The translations under genes were made by a program, and so were the position numbers. The notes beneath the pieces were generated by a model. The model did no database searches. It had not been told where the DNA came from and saw only the letters and a list, made by a program, of their open reading frames with translations. A stretch of DNA of 64,000 nucleotides from Cardiobacteriaceae bacterium (GTDB taxonomy: Bacteria > Pseudomonadota > Gammaproteobacteria > Cardiobacteriales > Cardiobacteriaceae), in assembly GCA_030529365.1 (NCBI GenBank), contig JAUMXB010000007.1, positions 1-64,000 of the forward strand, given 5' to 3'. Below are positions 43,401 through 52,743 of this stretch, in pieces. The number at the start of each line of letters is the position of its first letter. The first letter of the stretch is position 1.

Positions 43401-43637
43401 TCATTTGCCATTCAGGGCATCGAGGCGCGCTTCCAGCTCGGCGAGGCGGGCGAGCGCGGCATCGAGACGCTGGCCCTGCGCGTCGAAGGCTTCGCGGCTG
43501 ACAAGATCGAAGGCGTCGAAGCGCTCCTGAAACAGGCGGCGCGAGGCGTTTTTCATTTCCTGGTTGAACGGGCGCAAGGCTTCCGGCATGCGTTCTTCGA
43601 GCTGGTCGAGGATGAAGGAGATAGGATTGCTTTTCAT
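43401..43637 (-). CDS. ubiK: Ubiquinone biosynthesis accessory factor UbiK (BMFP domain)
   Basis: A 78-residue protein: an amphipathic N-terminal helix (NPISFILDQLEERMPEALRPFNQEMKNASRRLFQERF) and a C-terminal coiled coil (LDAALARLAELEARLDAL). This is the BMFP layout of UbiK/YqiC, which binds UbiJ and membranes to support aerobic ubiquinone synthesis. The start is ATG at 43637; no strong Shine-Dalgarno is seen. Confidence 0.88.
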   Translation of the reverse strand: MKSNPISFILDQLEERMPEALRPFNQEMKNASRRLFQERFDAFDLVSREAFDAQGQRLDAALARLAELEARLDALNGK

Positions 43638-43669
43638 GAGAATTCCTGTTGTTATCCAAGCGTAAATGG

Positions 43670-43734
43670 TATTTATTTACCACTCATAAGTGCTTTTTTT
43701 GGTAAAAATAGATAAAAAATGATTGTTAATGAGA
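43670..43734. repeat. AAGCGCTT dispersed repeat, copy 17 (single, degenerate)
   Basis: Core AAGTGCTT at 43688-43695 between TTTACCA and TGGTAAAAA arms. It is upstream of ubiK. Confidence 0.75.
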
Positions 43735-43953
43735 AATAAACTTCTGCAATTGCGTGGCATGGCGGTTCGGACTGCCGAATGGGTAAATCATAGACCATTT
43801 TGTGCCGCCGCAAGCGGGAAATGAATGAAATACGTTGGCGGCATCGCCGTTTTTGCGACGGCTCCGCAAAGAAACACTTTGCTTCAAGGGGTTGCCTGTG
43901 GTTTTTTGCCAATGGCACCTATATCATGCCCGCTTTGCTTTTCGGGAGTTCCC
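43735..43953. other. Leader region of mepA
   Basis: No gene recognised; in-frame codons before the mepA start look non-coding. No convincing -35/-10 pair was found. Confidence 0.3.
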
Positions 43954-44796
43954 ATGATACGCAACCTTCTGCTTTTGCTGGCGCTTGCCGGCAGCAGCGC
44001 ACTCGCGCAAACACGCACGGAAAACCGCTGGAGCGCCATCCGCACGCCTGCGAATGGTATGCCGCAGGCCATCGGCGGCTACGCGAACGGCTGCCAGACC
44101 GGCGCGCAGGTGCTGCCGGAAAGCGGCGACGGCTATGTGAGCATTCGCCGCTTTCGCAACCGCTATTATGCCCAGCCGGTCACGCTGCAACTGGTGCATG
44201 CCGTCAGCGCCGCCATGGCCGAACAGGGGCGGCGCATCCTCGTCGGCGATTTGAGCCAGCCCATCGGCGGGGAAATGCCCTACGGCCATTCCAGCCACCA
44301 GAGCGGGCTGGACGTGGATTTCTGGTTCGCTACGCTGGACAGCCGCGAACGTCCGCGCGCGGATATCGACAAAGTCGATCCGCCAAGCATGGTGGACAAG
44401 GCTGCGGGCATCATGGTGCCGGGCCGTTGGCGCAGTGAATACCGCGATGCCCTGTATGCCGCCGCCACGTTTGCGGAGACCTCGCGCATCTTCGTCAACC
44501 CTGTGATCAAGCAGCATTTGTGCATGAGCGAAAGCGACCGCGGCTGGCTCAACAAGGTGCGCCCGTGGGGCGGCCACGATGCCCATTTCCACGTGCGCCT
44601 GCATTGCCCGCAGGATTCCTTCCTGTGCGAAGCGCAAAAGCCGCTGCCGCCCGGCGACGGCTGCGATGCCGATCTGTTGAACTGGATTCATGACCAGTCC
44701 GACGCCATCCTCAATCCCAAGCCGCCAAAACCGGCCAAGCCCAAACCGCCGAAGATTCCGCCCGCGCCCTGCGAGGCGCTGCTGGGGCAGGGGTAA
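43954..44796 (+). CDS. mepA: Penicillin-insensitive murein endopeptidase
   Basis: A 280-residue protein with signal peptide MIRNLLLLLALAGSSALA. The M74/LAS metallopeptidase zinc ligands are visible in PYGHSSHQSGLDVDFWF and GGHDAHFHVRLHCP, with paired cysteines (NGC, HLC, HC, FLC, DGC, PC) as in E. coli MepA. It cleaves D-Ala-mDAP cross-links during wall turnover. A Pro/Lys-rich C-terminal tail (PKPPKPAKPKPPKIPPAP) is unusual. Start 43954 has CGGGAG upstream. Confidence 0.94.
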   Translation: MIRNLLLLLALAGSSALAQTRTENRWSAIRTPANGMPQAIGGYANGCQTGAQVLPESGDGYVSIRRFRNRYYAQPVTLQLVHAVSAAMAEQGRRILVGDLSQPIGGEMPYGHSSHQSGLDVDFWFATLDSRERPRADIDKVDPPSMVDKAAGIMVPGRWRSEYRDALYAAATFAETSRIFVNPVIKQHLCMSESDRGWLNKVRPWGGHDAHFHVRLHCPQDSFLCEAQKPLPPGDGCDADLLNWIHDQSDAILNPKPPKPAKPKPPKIPPAPCEALLGQG

Positions 44797-44863
44797 ACGC
44801 GGAGCAAGCGCTTTTTGCGTATTTGGCAGGGAGTGATGTATGCAACATTGCTCGCGAAACGGT

Positions 44864-44954
44864 GTAGGTACGGTTAGCCCGCAGGGCGTAACCGTACGAT
44901 TTGTGTGCGTTTCATGCTGTACGGTTACGCGCCGTTGGCGCTAACCGTACCTAC
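44864..44954. repeat. Long imperfect palindrome with nested repeats
   Basis: Outer arms GTAGGTACGGTTAG / CTAACCGTACCTAC and inner arms GCGTAACCGTAC / GTACGGTTACGC form about 34-bp arms around a ~20-bp loop. TACGGTTA occurs in both orientations on each arm. It may be a palindromic repeat unit or a structured RNA; no T-run follows. Confidence 0.7.
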
Positions 44955-45028
44955 GCATCTTCGTCGCAAAGCGATGCGTAAACAAGCGCTCTGCGACGGT
45001 GGATTGATACCCACCTTGCGGATGACGA

Positions 45029-45118
45029 TATTTTTTCTCATCAATAAGCGCTTTTCCGGTAATTTTTCTCACTATAAGCGCTTATGGATGGTAAAAATAC
45101 GCTATTTTAAGGTGATTT
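45029..45118. repeat. AAGCGCTT dispersed repeat, copy 18
   Basis: Cores at 45046-45053 and 45076-45083 (30 bp apart); right arm TGGTAAAAATACGCTATTTT. Isolated extra cores also occur at 44806 and 44984. Confidence 0.88.
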
Positions 45119-45123
45119 ATGAA

Positions 45124-45149
45124 TAAAAAATCGGCCACAAGGGCCGATT
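45124..45149 (-). terminator. proA-rsfS terminator
   Basis: On the minus strand AATCGGCC CTTGT GGCCGATT is followed by TTTTATTC. Confidence 0.85.
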
Positions 45150-45172
45150 GTCGTTTGCCGTAGGGAAAGCGA

Positions 45173-45511
45173 TCAGACGCTGCGCGTCGGCGGCAGGCTC
45201 CACAGCTTGTCCAATGCATAAAGCTGGCGGGTTTCCGGGCGCATGACGTGCACGATGACGTCGCCGAGATCGACGAGTACCCAGTCGCGGCTGTCTTCGC
45301 CTTCGGTACCGATCGGCGGGATGCCGGCGGCCTTGCTGTCATCGACGACTTTGCCGGCGAGCGCATGCAGGTGGCGGTCGGAGGTGCCGCTGGCGATAAC
45401 CATGTAATCGGCAAAATCGGCTTTGCCTTTGAGGTCAATTATTTGAATATCGACGGCTTTGAGGTCTTCCAGGCTGTTCTGGACGAGGGTTTTCAGTTGG
45501 TCAGGGGTCAT
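45173..45511 (-). CDS. rsfS: Ribosomal silencing factor RsfS
   Basis: A 112-residue protein of the Iojap/RsfS family: LEDLKAVDIQIIDLKGKADFADYMVIASGTSDRHLHALAGKVVDD ... RDWVLVDLGDVIVHVMRPETRQLYALDKLW. It binds L14 on the 50S subunit and blocks subunit joining in slow growth. It lies 49 bp after proA on the same strand; nadD, often located between the two, is absent here. Confidence 0.95.
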   Translation of the reverse strand: MTPDQLKTLVQNSLEDLKAVDIQIIDLKGKADFADYMVIASGTSDRHLHALAGKVVDDSKAAGIPPIGTEGEDSRDWVLVDLGDVIVHVMRPETRQLYALDKLWSLPPTRSV

Positions 45512-45560
45512 GGCATCCGGGGTTGCGTTAAAGATGGCGTGATGATAGCAGCTTTTCCCT

Positions 45561-46805
45561 TCAACGGGTTACGCCGTCGCTCAAGACGATGAATTTTTCC
45601 GCGGTGAGTCCTTCCACGCCGACGGGGCCGCGCCAGTGGATTTTGTCGGTGGAGATGCCGATTTCCGCGCCGAGGCCGTATTCGTAGCCGTCGGCAAAGC
45701 AGGTGGGGGTGTTGACCATGACGGAGGCGGAGTCCACCTGGCGCATGAAAGCCTGCGCGGTGGCGAGGTTTTGCGTGGCGATGCTGTCGGTATGTTTGGA
45801 GCCGTGGCGCGCGATATGGGCGCAGGCGGCGTCGAAATCGTCCACGATTTTGATGCTGATGACGGGCGCAAGATATTCCGTATCCCAGTCAGCATCGGTA
45901 GCGGGGAGAATATCCGGCAGGATGGCGCGGGTTTTGTCGCAGCCGCGCATTTCCACGCTTTTGTCACGATAAATGGCGGCGATTTTCGGCAGGAATTCAG
46001 CGGCAACGGCGCGATGCACGAGCAGGGTTTCGGTGGCGCCGCAGATGCCGTAGCGGTAGGTTTTGCCGTTGTCGGCGATGCGCAGGGCAATGTCCATATC
46101 GGCATCTTTGTCCACATACAAATGACAGAGACCATCGAGATGCTTGATGACGGGCATGCGCGCTTCGTCGGCGACGCGCGCGACCAGCGATTTGCCACCG
46201 CGCGGGATGATGACATCGATGTAGCGGTCGGCGGCGAGCATGGCGCTGACCCATGCGCGATCGGTGTCGGCAATGAGCTGGATGGCGGCGGTGGGCAGGC
46301 CGCTTTGGCGCAGCGCTTCGGCAATGGCGGCATGGATAGCGCGGTTCGCGCGGATGGCTTCCGAGCCGCCGCGCAGGATGGCGGCATTGCCGGATTTGAG
46401 GCAAAGCGCGGCGGCATCAGCAGTCACATTGGGGCGCGATTCGTAAATAATGCCGATGACGCCGAGCGGTACGCGCATGCGCCCGATTTGCAGGCCTTTT
46501 TCGTTGCGGCGCATGCGGCTGATTTCGCCGACCGGATCAGGCAGGGCGGCGATCTGGCGAATGCCGTCGGCCATGCTGTGGATGCGGGCGTCGTTCAAGG
46601 CAAGGCGATCGAGCAGGGCGCTGTCGAGGTTTTTCTCGCGGGCGCGGGCAAGGTCTTCGCTGTTGGCGGCGAGAATGGCGGCGCGTGCATCAAGGATGGA
46701 TGCGGCGATGGCAAGGAGGGCGCGGTTTTTCGTGGCGGTGTCGCACTGGGCGAGGTGGCTGGCGGCTTCGTGGGCGGCCTGGCCGATAGGCGCAAAATCG
46801 ATCAT
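45561..46805 (-). CDS. proA: Gamma-glutamyl phosphate reductase
   Basis: A 414-residue aldehyde-dehydrogenase-fold enzyme of proline synthesis, reducing glutamyl-5-phosphate to the semialdehyde with NADPH. Signatures are [39 protein letters not shown], the catalytic-Cys region [19 protein letters not shown], and [27 protein letters not shown] close to the ProA pattern. Length is normal. proB is not in the window. Confidence 0.95.
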   Translation of the reverse strand: MIDFAPIGQAAHEAASHLAQCDTATKNRALLAIAASILDARAAILAANSEDLARAREKNLDSALLDRLALNDARIHSMADGIRQIAALPDPVGEISRMRRNEKGLQIGRMRVPLGVIGIIYESRPNVTADAAALCLKSGNAAILRGGSEAIRANRAIHAAIAEALRQSGLPTAAIQLIADTDRAWVSAMLAADRYIDVIIPRGGKSLVARVADEARMPVIKHLDGLCHLYVDKDADMDIALRIADNGKTYRYGICGATETLLVHRAVAAEFLPKIAAIYRDKSVEMRGCDKTRAILPDILPATDADWDTEYLAPVISIKIVDDFDAACAHIARHGSKHTDSIATQNLATAQAFMRQVDSASVMVNTPTCFADGYEYGLGAEIGISTDKIHWRGPVGVEGLTAEKFIVLSDGVTR

Positions 46806-46871
46806 GGCGGGTGAATCCGGTTGGCAAAGCGGGCAGTATATCGCTGCGAGGTTTTGTTGTATATTTTGGAT

Positions 46872-46960
46872 AAAAATAGCGTATTTTTACCACTAACAAG
46901 CGCTTATTGTGAGAAATTTTATCGCAATAAGCGCTTATTGGTGAGAAATTTTACCATATT
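46872..46960. repeat. AAGCGCTT dispersed repeat, copy 19
   Basis: Cores at 46898-46905 and 46929-46936 (31 bp apart), TTTTTACCA on the left. Confidence 0.92.
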
Positions 46961-47012
46961 GGAGTGAAAGGGGTGTTAACCCGCCACGCGAATATCGGCA
47001 TATCCGCGTCGT

Positions 47013-48146
47013 TTATCTGCCAATGGCAAAAGTGGCGGCGATATTGCGCACGGTGCGCTCGATGTTGGCGGCGGCATGATCAAGCGCTTCCCGCAAGGTG
47101 CAGGGCGCGGGGACGATGGCATGCAGCGCGGTGATACCGTGGGCGAAGACGGCTTCCGCGCCAGCGCCGATGCCGCCGGCAATGGCGATCACGGGAACGC
47201 CGTGCTTTTGCGCGAGGCGGGCAATGCCGACCGGCGTTTTGCCATGCACGGTTTGCGCGTCGATGCGGCCTTCGCCGGTGATGACCAGCGTGGCGTCGCG
47301 GAGATGCTGTTCCATGGCAATGGTTTCCAGCACGATGTCGATGCCTGGGCGCAGTTTCGCGCGGCAACAGGCAAGCAGCGCCGCGCCCATGCCGCCGGCT
47401 GCGCCTGCGCCGGGAAGGTTGGCGACTTCCTTGCCGGTATCGCGTTGGAGGATGGTAGCAAAACGGGCGAGAGCCGCATCGAGCTGGCGCACCATTTCCG
47501 GCGTCGCGCCCTTTTGCGGGCCGAACACGGCGGAAGCGCCTTGCAGGCCGGTGAGCGGATTGTTGACATCGCAGGCGATTTGCACGCGGCAGTCGGCAAG
47601 GCGCGGATGCTGGCCGCTCATGTCAATGCGCGCCAGTTGCGACAGGGCCGCGCCGCCCGGCGGCAAATCGCGGCCATCGCGGTCCAACAGGCGGATGCCC
47701 AGCGCTTGCAGCATGCCCGCGCCGCCGTCGTTGGTGGCGCTGCCACCGATGCCGATGAGGATGTCGGCAAAGCCGCGATCGAGCGCCGCGCGGATGAGTT
47801 CGCCCGTGCCGTAGCTGGACGTGACGAGCGGATTGCGTTTGTCCGGCGGCACCAGCATCAGCCCGCTTGCCGCCGCCATTTCGATAAAGGCGACGCGACC
47901 CGTGGCATCCGTACCGTAGCGGGCGGTGATGCGCTGGCCGAGCGGATCGTGCACCTCGGCATCGAAGCAGTGCCCCTGCGTGGCGAACACGAGTGCGTCC
48001 ACCGTGCCTTCGCCGCCATCGGCGACCGGCAGCTTGACGCATTCGGCATCGGGGAAAACCTGCCGCCAGCCTTTTTCAATGGCCTGCGCCGCCGCGATGG
48101 AAGAAAGGCTTTCCTTGAAGGAATCCGGTGCAATGAGGATTTTCAT
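47013..48146 (-). CDS. Glycerate kinase (GlxK/GarK family)
   Basis: A 377-residue type I glycerate kinase: MKILIAPDSFKESLSSIAAAQAIEKGW, LPVADGGEGTVDALV, GIGGSATNDGGAGMLQALG, and GEGRIDAQTVHGKTPVGIARLA. It phosphorylates D-glycerate (GlxK/GarK give 2-phosphoglycerate). Start 48146 has GGAG upstream; 27 further in-frame codons are not protein-like. No tartronate-semialdehyde or glyoxylate genes are beside it. Confidence 0.92.
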   Translation of the reverse strand: MKILIAPDSFKESLSSIAAAQAIEKGWRQVFPDAECVKLPVADGGEGTVDALVFATQGHCFDAEVHDPLGQRITARYGTDATGRVAFIEMAAASGLMLVPPDKRNPLVTSSYGTGELIRAALDRGFADILIGIGGSATNDGGAGMLQALGIRLLDRDGRDLPPGGAALSQLARIDMSGQHPRLADCRVQIACDVNNPLTGLQGASAVFGPQKGATPEMVRQLDAALARFATILQRDTGKEVANLPGAGAAGGMGAALLACCRAKLRPGIDIVLETIAMEQHLRDATLVITGEGRIDAQTVHGKTPVGIARLAQKHGVPVIAIAGGIGAGAEAVFAHGITALHAIVPAPCTLREALDHAAANIERTVRNIAATFAIGR

Positions 48147-48225
48147 GGGCGCTCCAGCATGAAGATTCAGCGCAGTATAGAGCGGCCAATGGTAATCCTG
48201 AAAGACAGGCAAATCTGCCAGCCAC

Positions 48226-48375
48226 ATGGCCTGCGATGCGGCGGAAAAGCACTACAAGAAAAACGGCATCAACCGCATCCTCTTGACCACCGACGGCGAT
48301 TTCAACGTCGGCGTCAGCGACACTGAAGCCCTCTATGCTTCGGGGATGTTTGTATTGGGGTTTGCGTCAACCTGA
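48226..48375 (+). pseudogene. Remnant of a von Willebrand factor A-domain protein (YfbK-like)
   Basis: A fragment of about 35 codons reads EKHYKKNGINRILLTTDGDFNVGVSDTEAL, the metal-ion-site region of YfbK-type VWA proteins (GGINRVLLATDGDFNVG). It is preceded and followed by unrelated sequence and ends inside the 3' end of the opposite-strand gene. No signal peptide or remaining domain is nearby, so this is a gene relic. Confidence 0.7.
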
Positions 48376-49814
48376 GGGTCGCTGCTGCGAAATTGCAGGG
48401 GTTGCAGGATTTCCAGGCGCTTGATGCCTTCGGCGTTGATGACGATGCGTACCAGTTCATCGGCGCTGCGACCATCAAGGGTAACCTGGCGGATCATGCA
48501 GATGTGATAGACGCGCTCGCCCATGCTGCCGTTGTCGTCATCGGCGAGGGGCAGTTCTTCGAGCAGGTTGTCCACTTGTTTGAGGAAGTCGGCGATGCTG
48601 AAGCGCGTGATGTCGATGATGGCGTGCTGGGTGGCTGCAAAGAGTTCTGGCTGGTTGCGCAGTTCCACGGCTTTTTTGTAGTGCAGGACGTTTTCGGCGC
48701 GCGGGTCGTTGACTAGCTTGATCCAGTGCGCGTGGGTTCGCAGTTCGCGGATGGCGGGCGCGAGGTGGCTTTCTTCCATGAAGTGGAAGGATTCTTTGCA
48801 GATGCCGACGATGGTGTCTTCGCCGCGATAGATCATGAGCCGGTGGTCGGGAATCCATTTGCGAAAGAGGCGGTAGAGCTGTTCGCGGCCGATTTCCTTG
48901 ATGCGGTCTTTGAAGATGTAGCCGATGACGAGCGCGATGAATAGGTTCATGCTGAGCGAGCCGTAGCGGTCCTGCCAGGAGAAGGCAATGGCGGTGGCAA
49001 AGATCATGGAGATGGCAGCGGCGATGCCGTAGAGCGAGTGCAGGAGGATGTTGTTGCCTTTTTTGCGGCGGATGTCGAAGTAGAGATAGCTGCTCACGTA
49101 TTTGCGCAACAGGCTCCAGCGGTAGAGGCTGCGTTCGTTGTCGTCGTCGGCATCGCCGTCGTCGGCATATTCCGGGAGGTGGAGGGCGCGGTATTGCGCT
49201 TCATTTTCCAGGGCAGCGACGACGGGCAGGCGTGCTTCCTCGCCAAGATGCGGCAGGAGTTTGCGCAGGGTGTAGCTGGTGATGAGAGAGAGGTATTCGT
49301 CGCAATAGGCAAAGGCCTGCGAGACGATTTTTGCTTCGATGCGGGCGCTGTACGATCGCAGGTTGCGGTAGGCGGCAAGCGCAGCGGCAAGGCTTGCCAT
49401 GGTGGCGGCCACGGCATCGCCATCGTTGTGTTGCTGGTGGCGGATGCGCTTGCAGTTCAGGCGCAGGGCGCGCGCGCAGGTGAGCACATGGCGTTTCAGG
49501 AGATTTTCGTAGTGGGTGACGGGGATGATAGGCTGTTCGGCAAGCATGGCGAGCTGGTCGCGCAGGGCATGCAGGGCGTCGCCGTCGGCCAGATGGGCGA
49601 GCTGGCAGTTGGGCGGACGCAGGCGCATGTAGTTCTTCAGGCTGCGCCAGAAGCTTTTCCTGGAGTAGTTGTCGCGGTTGATTTGCAGGGCAACGGGCAG
49701 AAAGAAGTAGGTATCTATCTGGTAGCGGATGACACGTTCGTTGCGGTCGAACAGGACTTTCTGCTTGACTTCAAACTGGTGCTTGCCGTGGATTTTGAGG
49801 GATTCTTCTATCAT
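48333..49814 (-). CDS. Uncharacterised protein with two central membrane helices
   Basis: A 493-residue protein. The N-terminal ~260 residues are predicted soluble and helical, with an acidic DDGDADDDNE patch. Two hydrophobic helices follow (SLYGIAAAISMIFATAIAFSW and LSMNLFIALVIGYIFKDRIKEIG), then a ~180-residue cytoplasmic-type C-terminus (YRGEDTIVGICKESFHFMEE ... IIDITRFSIADFLKQVDNLLEELPL). I recognise no named family. The ATG at 49814 has only a poor ribosome site and faces a dispersed repeat upstream. Confidence 0.75.
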   Translation of the reverse strand: MIEESLKIHGKHQFEVKQKVLFDRNERVIRYQIDTYFFLPVALQINRDNYSRKSFWRSLKNYMRLRPPNCQLAHLADGDALHALRDQLAMLAEQPIIPVTHYENLLKRHVLTCARALRLNCKRIRHQQHNDGDAVAATMASLAAALAAYRNLRSYSARIEAKIVSQAFAYCDEYLSLITSYTLRKLLPHLGEEARLPVVAALENEAQYRALHLPEYADDGDADDDNERSLYRWSLLRKYVSSYLYFDIRRKKGNNILLHSLYGIAAAISMIFATAIAFSWQDRYGSLSMNLFIALVIGYIFKDRIKEIGREQLYRLFRKWIPDHRLMIYRGEDTIVGICKESFHFMEESHLAPAIRELRTHAHWIKLVNDPRAENVLHYKKAVELRNQPELFAATQHAIIDITRFSIADFLKQVDNLLEELPLADDDNGSMGERVYHICMIRQVTLDGRSADELVRIVINAEGIKRLEILQPLQFRSSDPQVDANPNTNIPEA

Positions 49815-49828
49815 TTCTGGCTAATTTA

Positions 49829-49882
49829 TGGTTGTTTTTTACCAATGATAAGCGCTTATCGCGGTAAAAAATCACTATTTTT
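49829..49882. repeat. AAGCGCTT dispersed repeat, copy 20 (single core)
   Basis: TTTTTTACCA, core 49850-49857, GGTAAAAAATCACTATTTTT. It ends at the trhP stop. Confidence 0.9.
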
Positions 49883-51221
49883 ACAGATTTTTTGCAATCA
49901 ACGTGAATTCATCCACGGCGCCGATATCGGTTTGCACCAGCCAGCCGCTGCCTTTGGCGGCATCGACTTCTTCGCAGTTCTTGCGGTCGAACAGCTTGCC
50001 CAGCGTGATTTCGCGGTTGCCGTTCGGGGTGATGATTTCCACGGTGTCGCCGCGCGCGAAGTGGTTTTTCGCTTCTATGGTGGCAAGGCCGGTTTGCGCG
50101 TCGTAGGCGACGACTTCGCCGACGAATTGCTGCGTGGCGGCATTGGAGGAGCCGGTGTTGTAGTTCTGCTGCGCCTTGATTTGGCGACGCACGAAGAAGC
50201 CGTCGGTATAGCCGCGGTTGGCGAGGCCTTCGAGCTTGGTGTTGAGGAGCGGGTTGAAATCGCGGCCGGCATGGGCGTCGTCAATCGCCTGGCGGTAGAG
50301 CTGCGCGGTGCGCGCGGCGTAGTAGAAGGATTTGGTGCGCCCTTCGATTTTCAGGCAATCGACGCCGATTTTGACCAGTTCGCCGACGTGCTCGATGGCG
50401 CGCAGGTCGCGGCTGTTCATGATGTAGGTGCCGTGTTCGTCTTCGGTGATTTCCATGTATTCGCCGGGGCGGTTGGCTTCTTCGAGGAAATAGGTCTTGT
50501 CGGCGAGCGGATGGCGCTCGGCAGGGTCGGTGAGGCCTTGCAGCGCTTCGGGGGCGAAGATCTGGTCGGGCGTGGGGATGAATTCCGCTTCTTCGTCTTC
50601 GCGGCTGGCGTGGGTTTTGTATTGCCAGCGGCAGGCGTTGGTGCAGGTGCCCTGGTTGGGATCACGGTTGTTGAAATATCCCGATAATAAACAACGCCCG
50701 GAATAGGCAATGCACAGTGCGCCATGCACGAAGACTTCCAGCTCGATATCCGGGCACTGCTGGCGGATTTCCTCGATTTCCTTGAGCGAGAGTTCACGCG
50801 ACAGAATCACGCGCGAAATGCCGTTCTTCTGCCAGAATTTCACCGTCGCCCAGTTCACGGTATTGGCCTGCACGGAAAGATGGATGGGCATATCGGGGAA
50901 AGCCTCTTTCACCAGCATGATGAGGCCGGGATCGGACATGATGCAGGCGTCCGGCTTGGCGGAGAGCGCGGGCGTCAAATCGCGGATCGCGGTTTGCAGC
51001 TTGTAGTTGTGCGGCATGGTGTTGACGGTCAGGAAAAACTGCTTGCCGAGCGCGTGCGCTTCGGCGATGCCGGTTTTCAGGTTTTCGTCATTGAATTCGT
51101 TGCCGCGCATGCGCAGGGAATAACGCGCAGCCCCGGCATAGACGGCATCCGCGCCGTAGGCGAAGGCATAGCGCATGGTTTTCAGGGAGCCTGCGGGGGC
51201 AAGGAGTTCGATTTTTCGCAT
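49881..51221 (-). CDS. trhP: tRNA hydroxylation protein, peptidase U32 family (TrhP/YegQ)
   Basis: A 446-residue protein. RKIELLAPAGSLKTMRYAFAYGADAVYAG is the U32 start; EVFVHGALCIAYSGRCLLSGYFNNRDPNQGTCTNACRW carries the cluster-binding cysteines; KIEGRTKSFYYAA and a C-terminal barrel follow. TrhP makes 5-hydroxyuridine at tRNA position 34 from prephenate. I take ATG at 51221; a TTG two codons earlier is an alternative. Confidence 0.93.
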   Translation of the reverse strand: MRKIELLAPAGSLKTMRYAFAYGADAVYAGAARYSLRMRGNEFNDENLKTGIAEAHALGKQFFLTVNTMPHNYKLQTAIRDLTPALSAKPDACIMSDPGLIMLVKEAFPDMPIHLSVQANTVNWATVKFWQKNGISRVILSRELSLKEIEEIRQQCPDIELEVFVHGALCIAYSGRCLLSGYFNNRDPNQGTCTNACRWQYKTHASREDEEAEFIPTPDQIFAPEALQGLTDPAERHPLADKTYFLEEANRPGEYMEITEDEHGTYIMNSRDLRAIEHVGELVKIGVDCLKIEGRTKSFYYAARTAQLYRQAIDDAHAGRDFNPLLNTKLEGLANRGYTDGFFVRRQIKAQQNYNTGSSNAATQQFVGEVVAYDAQTGLATIEAKNHFARGDTVEIITPNGNREITLGKLFDRKNCEEVDAAKGSGWLVQTDIGAVDEFTLIAKNL

Positions 51222-51434
51222 AAACAAAGTTCAGATAAGACAAAATGGTGCGCATTATAGCGCAGGCTGGCGTTGCAATCGCACGTGCAAGGGGATTTCC
51301 GGTATGATGCCGTTCCCCGGCGCTTCCCATGACGACATCCATTGTGCGGAGAACGCCGATTGCCGCGAATGTTCGCTGCTGTTGCACAAGCCACAGGTTT
51401 GCTCCGCATTATCCCATCAGCTTCTGCCTTCACG

Positions 51435-52148
51435 ATGCCTTTCACTCTCGCCCATCCCGCCGCTGTTTTGCCGCTTGCGCGTAGCCGCCTGCATTTTCCC
51501 GCGCTGGTGCTCGGGTCGATGGCGCCGGATTTCATTTATTTTCTCTATGGCCGCCCGGTGAACGGTTACGGGCATACGCTTGCCGGCTGTGTGCTGCTGA
51601 ATCTGCCGCTGGTGGTGTTGCTGTACGCGATTTACCGCTATGCCGTTGCCGATGTTTTTTGGCGGCATGTGCCGGATGGCTTGAGGGTAGCGCCAGGGGT
51701 GTTGCGGCCGTTGCCGCCGTTTGCGGCCGGGGTGCGCTTTGCGCTGTCGGCATTTCTGGGCATGGCGACGCATATTGTCTGGGACGGCTTTACGCATCAG
51801 GGAGCGTCTTTCGTGCAGGCTCTGCCGTGGTTGCAGGCGCATGTTTCGGGGCTCGCGCTCTACAAATGGCTGCAATACAGCAGCGGGGTGTTCGGGCTGG
51901 CGGCGATTGCGCTTTTCTGGCGTTATGAAGCGAGACGTTTTCCGGCAGCCAAAAGCGGCGTATCTGCGCGGCAGAAATGGCGTTTTTGGCTGACGTGTGC
52001 AGGGCTGGCGTTGGCAGGATTTGCGCTGTGGTCGTGGTGGTCGCCTGTGGCGTGGCAGGCAGCGGCAACGCAGGTGGTGCGGCTGGTGAATTGCGCGGCG
52101 TTGGCGTTGTTGACGGTGTGCGTGCTCTACCGGGCAAAAATGGCATAA
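51435..52148 (+). CDS. DUF4184-family membrane protein
   Basis: A 237-residue protein starting MPFTLAHPAAVLPLARSRLHFPALVLGSMAPDFIYFLY, the DUF4184 signature. About six membrane helices follow, and FLGMATHIVWDGFTHQGA gives a conserved His/Asp cluster suggestive of a membrane hydrolase. Function is unknown in the family. Start 51435 matches the family N-terminus; the longer frame to 51342 is not used. Confidence 0.87.
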   Translation: MPFTLAHPAAVLPLARSRLHFPALVLGSMAPDFIYFLYGRPVNGYGHTLAGCVLLNLPLVVLLYAIYRYAVADVFWRHVPDGLRVAPGVLRPLPPFAAGVRFALSAFLGMATHIVWDGFTHQGASFVQALPWLQAHVSGLALYKWLQYSSGVFGLAAIALFWRYEARRFPAAKSGVSARQKWRFWLTCAGLALAGFALWSWWSPVAWQAAATQVVRLVNCAALALLTVCVLYRAKMA

Positions 52149-52165
52149 TGCCTGGCGAGAGCCAT

Positions 52166-52262
52166 GATTCTCATGAGAAAATTTCTCACTATAAAGCGCT
52201 TTTTGTGAGAATTTTTATCACAATAAGCGCTTAATGATGGTAAAAAACAGCTATTTTTCAAT
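52166..52262. repeat. AAGCGCTT dispersed repeat, copy 21
   Basis: Cores at 52194-52201 and 52225-52232 (31 bp apart). The right arm TGGTAAAAAACAGCTATTTT leads into luxS. Confidence 0.92.
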
Positions 52263-52274
52263 TGGGAGTGAAAT

Positions 52275-52739
52275 ATGGAAAAACGCATGAATGTCGAGAG
52301 CTTCAATCTCGACCATACCAAGGTGAAGGCGCCGTATTTGCGTCTGGCGGACAAAAAGCAGGGCGAGCACGGCGATGTGATTTACAAATACGATTTGCGT
52401 ATTTGCCAGCCGAATAAAGAGCATATGGAGATGCCGGCCTTGCATTCGCTGGAGCATTTGCTGGCGGAGCTGTCGCGCAACCACAGCGCGCAGGTGGTCG
52501 ATATTTCGCCGATGGGCTGCCAGACGGGATTTTACGTGTCGCTGCTGAATGAGCCGGATTACCAGACGGCGCTGGATTTGATCGAAAACACGCTGCAAGA
52601 CGTGCTCGCGGCCACGGAAGTGCCGGCCTGCAACGAGGTGCAATGCGGCTGGGCGGCAAGCCACAGTCTGGAAGGCGCGCAGGCGCTGGCGCGGCAAATG
52701 CTGGCCAGGCGCAGCGAGTGGGAAACGGTTTTTGCCTGA
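52275..52739 (+). CDS. luxS: S-ribosylhomocysteine lyase
   Basis: A 154-residue protein with the HxxEH iron/zinc site in [12 protein letters not shown] (His57/His61 region) and the third ligand/catalytic Cys in [13 protein letters not shown]. It converts S-ribosylhomocysteine to homocysteine and DPD (AI-2 precursor). GGGAG precedes the start. mtnN, which supplies its substrate, lies 3.5 kb downstream in this window. Confidence 0.96.
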   Translation: MEKRMNVESFNLDHTKVKAPYLRLADKKQGEHGDVIYKYDLRICQPNKEHMEMPALHSLEHLLAELSRNHSAQVVDISPMGCQTGFYVSLLNEPDYQTALDLIENTLQDVLAATEVPACNEVQCGWAASHSLEGAQALARQMLARRSEWETVFA

Positions 52740-52743
52740 AAAT

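Noticed and set aside
45512-45560. Missing nadD between proA and rsfS as a deletion
   Set aside because: Gene order varies between lineages and nadD may be elsewhere; nothing in the 49-bp gap suggests a remnant.
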